A model generated the notes under the pieces. The model worked only from the letters and a program-made list of their open reading frames with translations. It ran no database searches and had not been told where the DNA came from. Of a stretch of DNA of 54,312 bases, positions 51,719 to 54,312 are shown piece after piece. Source of the DNA: Euzebyales bacterium (GTDB taxonomy: Bacteria > Actinomycetota > Nitriliruptoria > Euzebyales > JAHELV01); assembly GCA_035461305.1 (NCBI GenBank), contig DATHVN010000166.1, positions 1-54,312 of the forward strand, read 5' to 3'. Numbering within the stretch: the first letter of the stretch is position 1; the number at the start of each line of letters is the position of its first letter. A program made the position numbers and the translations under genes.

Positions 51719-53341
51719 TCACCGCAGCCGCATACTGATCGCCGGGCGCAGCTCGGCGGGTCCGTACGGCCGCGTCTGGTGCGCTGTCTCGATGCGCAGA
51801 TCCGCCCCGCGGGAGTCGGCGTTGATCGTCGCCACGTGGTTGTCGAACAGCGTCCGGCTGACACGGTCCCACCGGAACGGCGACGGCCGGAGGCCGGCCA
51901 GGCGGGCGAGAACGCGGGCGACTGCGCGGCCAGGCAGGCCCACGCCGACCCGGTACGCTTTCAGCAGCATCGGCGGGACCGACTGCCGCATCGGCGACGC
52001 CACCACCTGGTGCACGGGCGTGTCGGCGTCGACGTGCAGGCGCGCCACGTAGCCATGGTGGACGTCGCCCGACAGCAGCGTCACCGTCTCGGGCCCGCCG
52101 GGCCGGGTCGCGGCGTCGATGACGAGCCGGATCATCCGTTCGAACCCCCGCGGGAACGCCGGCCAGTGCTCGAGGTCGGACTTCTGGCGCACCTGCTCGG
52201 CGAACCGTGCCGCACGTCGCCCCCACCCCCCACGCACGACCTGCTGGTTCCACCGCTCGACGTCGTGGACGCTGCGTGGCATCAGGACCGGCAGCGACGT
52301 GCCGATCAGCAGGTGCCGGCACGACTCGGAGGCCAGCGCCTCGAGCCACCGCCACTCGACCTCGTCGAGCATGTCGCGACGGTCCTCGATCAGCACGCGG
52401 GCGGCGCGGCTGTCCACGACGATCAGATGGACGTCGCCCAGCCGCCGATCGAAGCTCCACCGCACCGTCTCTGGGTCGCGATCCGCGGCATCGGCGAACG
52501 CGTCGAGCAGATCGCCGGCGTCGTCGGCAGCGCGGACCTGTTGGTACAGGTCGTCGTCGGCGAGCGCCTTCGGGCTGAGGTTGCCCAGGTGCTGGTAGAT
52601 CCAGTAGGAGACGAGCCCGCCGATGATCCGTTCGCGCCACCAGGCCGCCGCACGGATCTGCTCGCGCCAGTGCTGGGAGATGTTCCAGTCGTCGATGATG
52701 TCATGGTCGTCGAAGATCATCGCAACAGGCACCGTCGACAGTAGCCAGCGCACCAGCGGCGTCGACCAGCTTTCGCGGTACAGCTGCGTGTACTCCTCGA
52801 AGTCCGCGATCTCCTCGCCCGGCGGCTGACTGGTGTCCCGACGCTGGCGGATGAACGCACGCGTCTCGGGTGAGGCGTCATCGGCGTAGACCTGGTCGCC
52901 AAGGAGCAGCAGCAGATCGGGCCATTCGCGCGGGTCGCCGATCATCCGGTTGGCATACGCCGTCAGGGCGTCAGGCCCGAGCCCACGCGGGTCCTGGGCC
53001 CTGTCGAGCGTCCACGGCGGTTCGAGCGGCGCGGCGCCCCGGCACGACCCGAACGTGACCACCGCGCCACCGTCGCCGCGCGTCCGGATGACGGGGGCGG
53101 GTAGGTCGTAGTCGTCGGGTGGCCAGACGCGCGCGCCGTCCAGCGCCACCTCGTACGCGTACGTCGTCGACGGCTGCAGGTCGGTGATCCCGACCAGCGC
53201 GTAGTGGTGCCCGTGGACGCAGAACGTCCGTGCGGTGGTGCCAAGCACGCTGACCTCGCATGGCGCGTCGGTCTCGACCCACACCGTCGCCGCCGTGTCG
53301 TCGGCGAACCGCTGCAACGGTCCGAGTACCAGATCGACCAT
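51719..53341 (-). CDS. PhoD-like alkaline phosphatase family metallophosphatase
   Basis: 540 residues. An N-terminal fibronectin-like beta domain (LVLGPLQRFADDTAATVWVE, TTYAYEVALDGA) precedes the PhoD core: VVTFGSCRGAAPLEPPW, LLLLLGDQVYADDASPE (GDxxY metal site), VPVAMIFDDHDIIDDWN (DDHD), LIVVDSRAARV, HLLIGTSLPVLMPRS and TVTLLSGDVHHGYVARL (GDVHH). No signal peptide is visible, unlike secreted PhoD, so it belongs to the intracellular-looking actinobacterial subgroup. It may hydrolyse phosphodiesters. Its start codon ATG 53341 opens the fold at once. Confidence 0.9.
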   Translation of the reverse strand: MVDLVLGPLQRFADDTAATVWVETDAPCEVSVLGTTARTFCVHGHHYALVGITDLQPSTTYAYEVALDGARVWPPDDYDLPAPVIRTRGDGGAVVTFGSCRGAAPLEPPWTLDRAQDPRGLGPDALTAYANRMIGDPREWPDLLLLLGDQVYADDASPETRAFIRQRRDTSQPPGEEIADFEEYTQLYRESWSTPLVRWLLSTVPVAMIFDDHDIIDDWNISQHWREQIRAAAWWRERIIGGLVSYWIYQHLGNLSPKALADDDLYQQVRAADDAGDLLDAFADAADRDPETVRWSFDRRLGDVHLIVVDSRAARVLIEDRRDMLDEVEWRWLEALASESCRHLLIGTSLPVLMPRSVHDVERWNQQVVRGGWGRRAARFAEQVRQKSDLEHWPAFPRGFERMIRLVIDAATRPGGPETVTLLSGDVHHGYVARLHVDADTPVHQVVASPMRQSVPPMLLKAYRVGVGLPGRAVARVLARLAGLRPSPFRWDRVSRTLFDNHVATINADSRGADLRIETAHQTRPYGPAELRPAISMRLR

Positions 53342-53407
53342 GTCCGCTCCGAGCGCCTGCCGGCAATCTGCCGGCCGTCAGCGTGCCACGCGCCGTGCCA
53401 CGCTTGT

Positions 53408-53503
53408 GGGGAACGATCTCACATCCAGCGCCGGGGTCCCCAGAACGGGTGCGTGCGCGGCGCTGGGGACGGATCGCACCGCCCGGGCGCCGATTGTCCC
53501 CAG
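53408..53503. repeat. GGGGAC-GTCCCC intergenic hairpin repeat, copy B (double)
   Basis: First hairpin: GGGGA (53408-53412) with TCCCC (53437-53441). Second: GGGGACGGATCGCA (53465-53478) with TTGTCCCCAG (53494-53503). The second matches copy A at 50057-50094 in sequence, arm spacing and orientation. Located between the PhoD promoter and a decayed aldo/keto reductase gene. Confidence 0.6.
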
Positions 53504-53504
53504 A

Positions 53505-54085
53505 TCAGGTCTCGAGAACCGCCATCGCGGCTCGGGGTACCGCGTGCGGGACGCGACACCGACCGGGGCGATCCCGTCGAGGCGGCCACGTCGTCACTGG
53601 TGAGCACGACGTCGAGCGCACCGACGTTCTCCTCGACGCGGTGCGGTCTTGTCGTCCCGGGGATGGGCACGATGTCGTCGCGCTGGGCGAGCACACACGT
53701 CAGCGCCAGCTGCGCCGGCGTGACGCCCTTGTGGTTGGCCGTGGTTGGCCATGTGACGGATCGCCTCGACGAGGTCCAGGTTGCGTTGGAGGTTCTCGCC
53801 CTGGACCGCGGGTTGTGGCGTCGCCAGTCGTCCTCGGCGAGGTCGTCTGGGCTGGTGGTCTGTCCGGTGAGGAAGCAGCGGCCCAGCGGGCTGTAGGCCA
53901 CCAGGCCGATGCCCAACTCCGGCAGCGTCGGCAGCACCTCCGCCTCGACGTCGCGCGTCCACAGCGAGTACTCCGTCTGCACCGCGGTGATCGGATGGGT
54001 GTCGTGGGCGCGGCGGATCGTGTCCGGACCCGCCTAGGACAACCCCAGGAACCGGACCTTGCCGGCGTCGATCGCCGGTCGGCGA
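53505..54085 (-). pseudogene. Decayed aldo/keto reductase
   Basis: The family order is clear but broken. AIDAGKVRFLGLS then TAG at 54034-54036 (expected GAG in LSEAG), AGPDTIRRAHDTHPITAVQT, EYSLWTRDVEAEVLPTLPEL, IGLVAYSPLGRCFLTGQ; a frameshift near 53800 before GENLQRNLDLVEAIRHMAN; a ten-base tandem duplication GTGGTTGGCC at 53731-53740 and 53741-53750 that breaks MANH/KGVTPAQLALTCVLAQRD; then VPIPGTTRPHRVEENVGALD. The C terminus needs two more shifts to reach MAVLET and TGA at 53505-53507. The N-terminal catalytic Tyr-Lys region is missing. Removing ten bases would restore one junction exactly. Confidence 0.8.
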
Positions 54086-54312
54086 CATCTTCTCGATCTC
54101 GGCGTTGAGCTCGGCGCCCAGCAGCACAGCGAACGCCGACACGTACAACCACAGGAGCAGCACGAGGGGACCCGCCAGTGGGGCGGACACCGGATCCGAC
54201 ACCACCGATCCCGACGCGGACAGTCGTAACCCGGCGCTCCGACGAGCCAGAGCACCATCGCCAGGACGGCCCCGGGCACGTCCCGCCGCCACGGCGTCGT
54301 CCGCGGCGCGGC
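54085..54312 (-). pseudogene. Fragment of a BrkB/YihY-family membrane protein
   Basis: On the minus strand PGAVLAMVLWLVGAPGY appears in one frame and PLAGPLVLLLWLYVSAFAVL with LGAELNAEIEKM in another. These are the second-last and last TM segments of YihY/BrkB proteins (TPGAVLATVLW ... GGVIVLLLWLYLSALAVLLGAELNAEIE). The frame change between them and the direct join to aldo/keto reductase sequence near 54085 show a decayed, deleted gene. The upstream part lies beyond the window. Confidence 0.65.

Noticed and set aside
1-54312. CRISPR array or tRNA genes
   Set aside because: The tandem repeats found have two units and no spacer pattern; no convincing T-loop plus acceptor pairing was seen. A tRNA scanner would be decisive.

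Overview
The window is very GC-rich (most genes look well above 65% G+C), uses GTG starts freely and packs genes with ATGA or GTGA overlaps. Its content points to a high-GC Actinomycetota: F420-type FrhB protein, SARP/LAL regulator remnants, class F sortase, DUF2252, AddA/AddB-like nucleases, and an ECF sigma/anti-sigma pair. A deep-branching lineage such as Nitriliruptoria is my guess only; there is no rRNA or ribosomal marker here. I found no tRNA, rRNA or CRISPR array by eye.

Layout. 1-800: remains of two IS110-like elements that share a 17-bp end sequence. 790-7090: small-molecule and stress genes. These are a VOC protein, an alpha/beta hydrolase divergent from an HxlR regulator with a palindrome between them, a stand-alone LigD-type primase-polymerase, and two ArsR plus SRPBCC modules with visible candidate operators. 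7237-13600: a collapsed SARP gene, a TfoX-N protein and a DUF2252 protein diverging from a 58-bp tandem duplication, an FrhB-like iron-sulfur flavoprotein, a decayed LAL regulator and an unknown gene. 13804-17712: a Ski2-like helicase, an exported NodB deacetylase and a PPOX protein. 17841-20976: remains of a mobile element (DUF3631 and a second element-type protein), a low-GC membrane channel protein with a Rho_N tail, a gene-poor stretch and a frameshifted disordered-protein gene. 21096-25527: a MoxR-DUF58-DUF4129 operon, a DUF7218/Rho_N small protein and a PhnB-like VOC protein. 25755-29420: four damaged genes in a row (M14 carboxypeptidase, P-loop stub, NmrA-like protein, trypsin tail). 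29485-37251: methyltransferase, HrpA helicase, DUF402 protein, then a lipoprotein-ECF sigma-anti-sigma unit. 37380-44874: a three-gene overlapping operon of AddB-like and AddA-like helicase-nucleases and an exonuclease/endonuclease/phosphatase membrane protein. 44950-53341: an envelope-oriented region with a FrnE-type DsbA, a Tat-exported Asp-box protein overlapping a LAS-type peptidase, a class F sortase overlapping an internally duplicated membrane-anchored helical protein, a GH3 hydrolase and a PhoD phosphatase, separated by unusual intergenic repeats. 53505-54312: decayed aldo/keto reductase joined to a decayed BrkB/YihY fragment.

Three themes stand out. First, the same short Rho_N/SAP-like motif is attached to three unrelated proteins. 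Second, at least ten genes are broken, while very long genes next to them are intact; this argues for real local decay rather than uniform sequencing error. Third, a cluster of sortase, duplicated helical protein, Tat-exported propeller and peptidase looks like an uncharacterised cell-surface system. I did not find a feature I could call a clear new defence or biosynthetic system.
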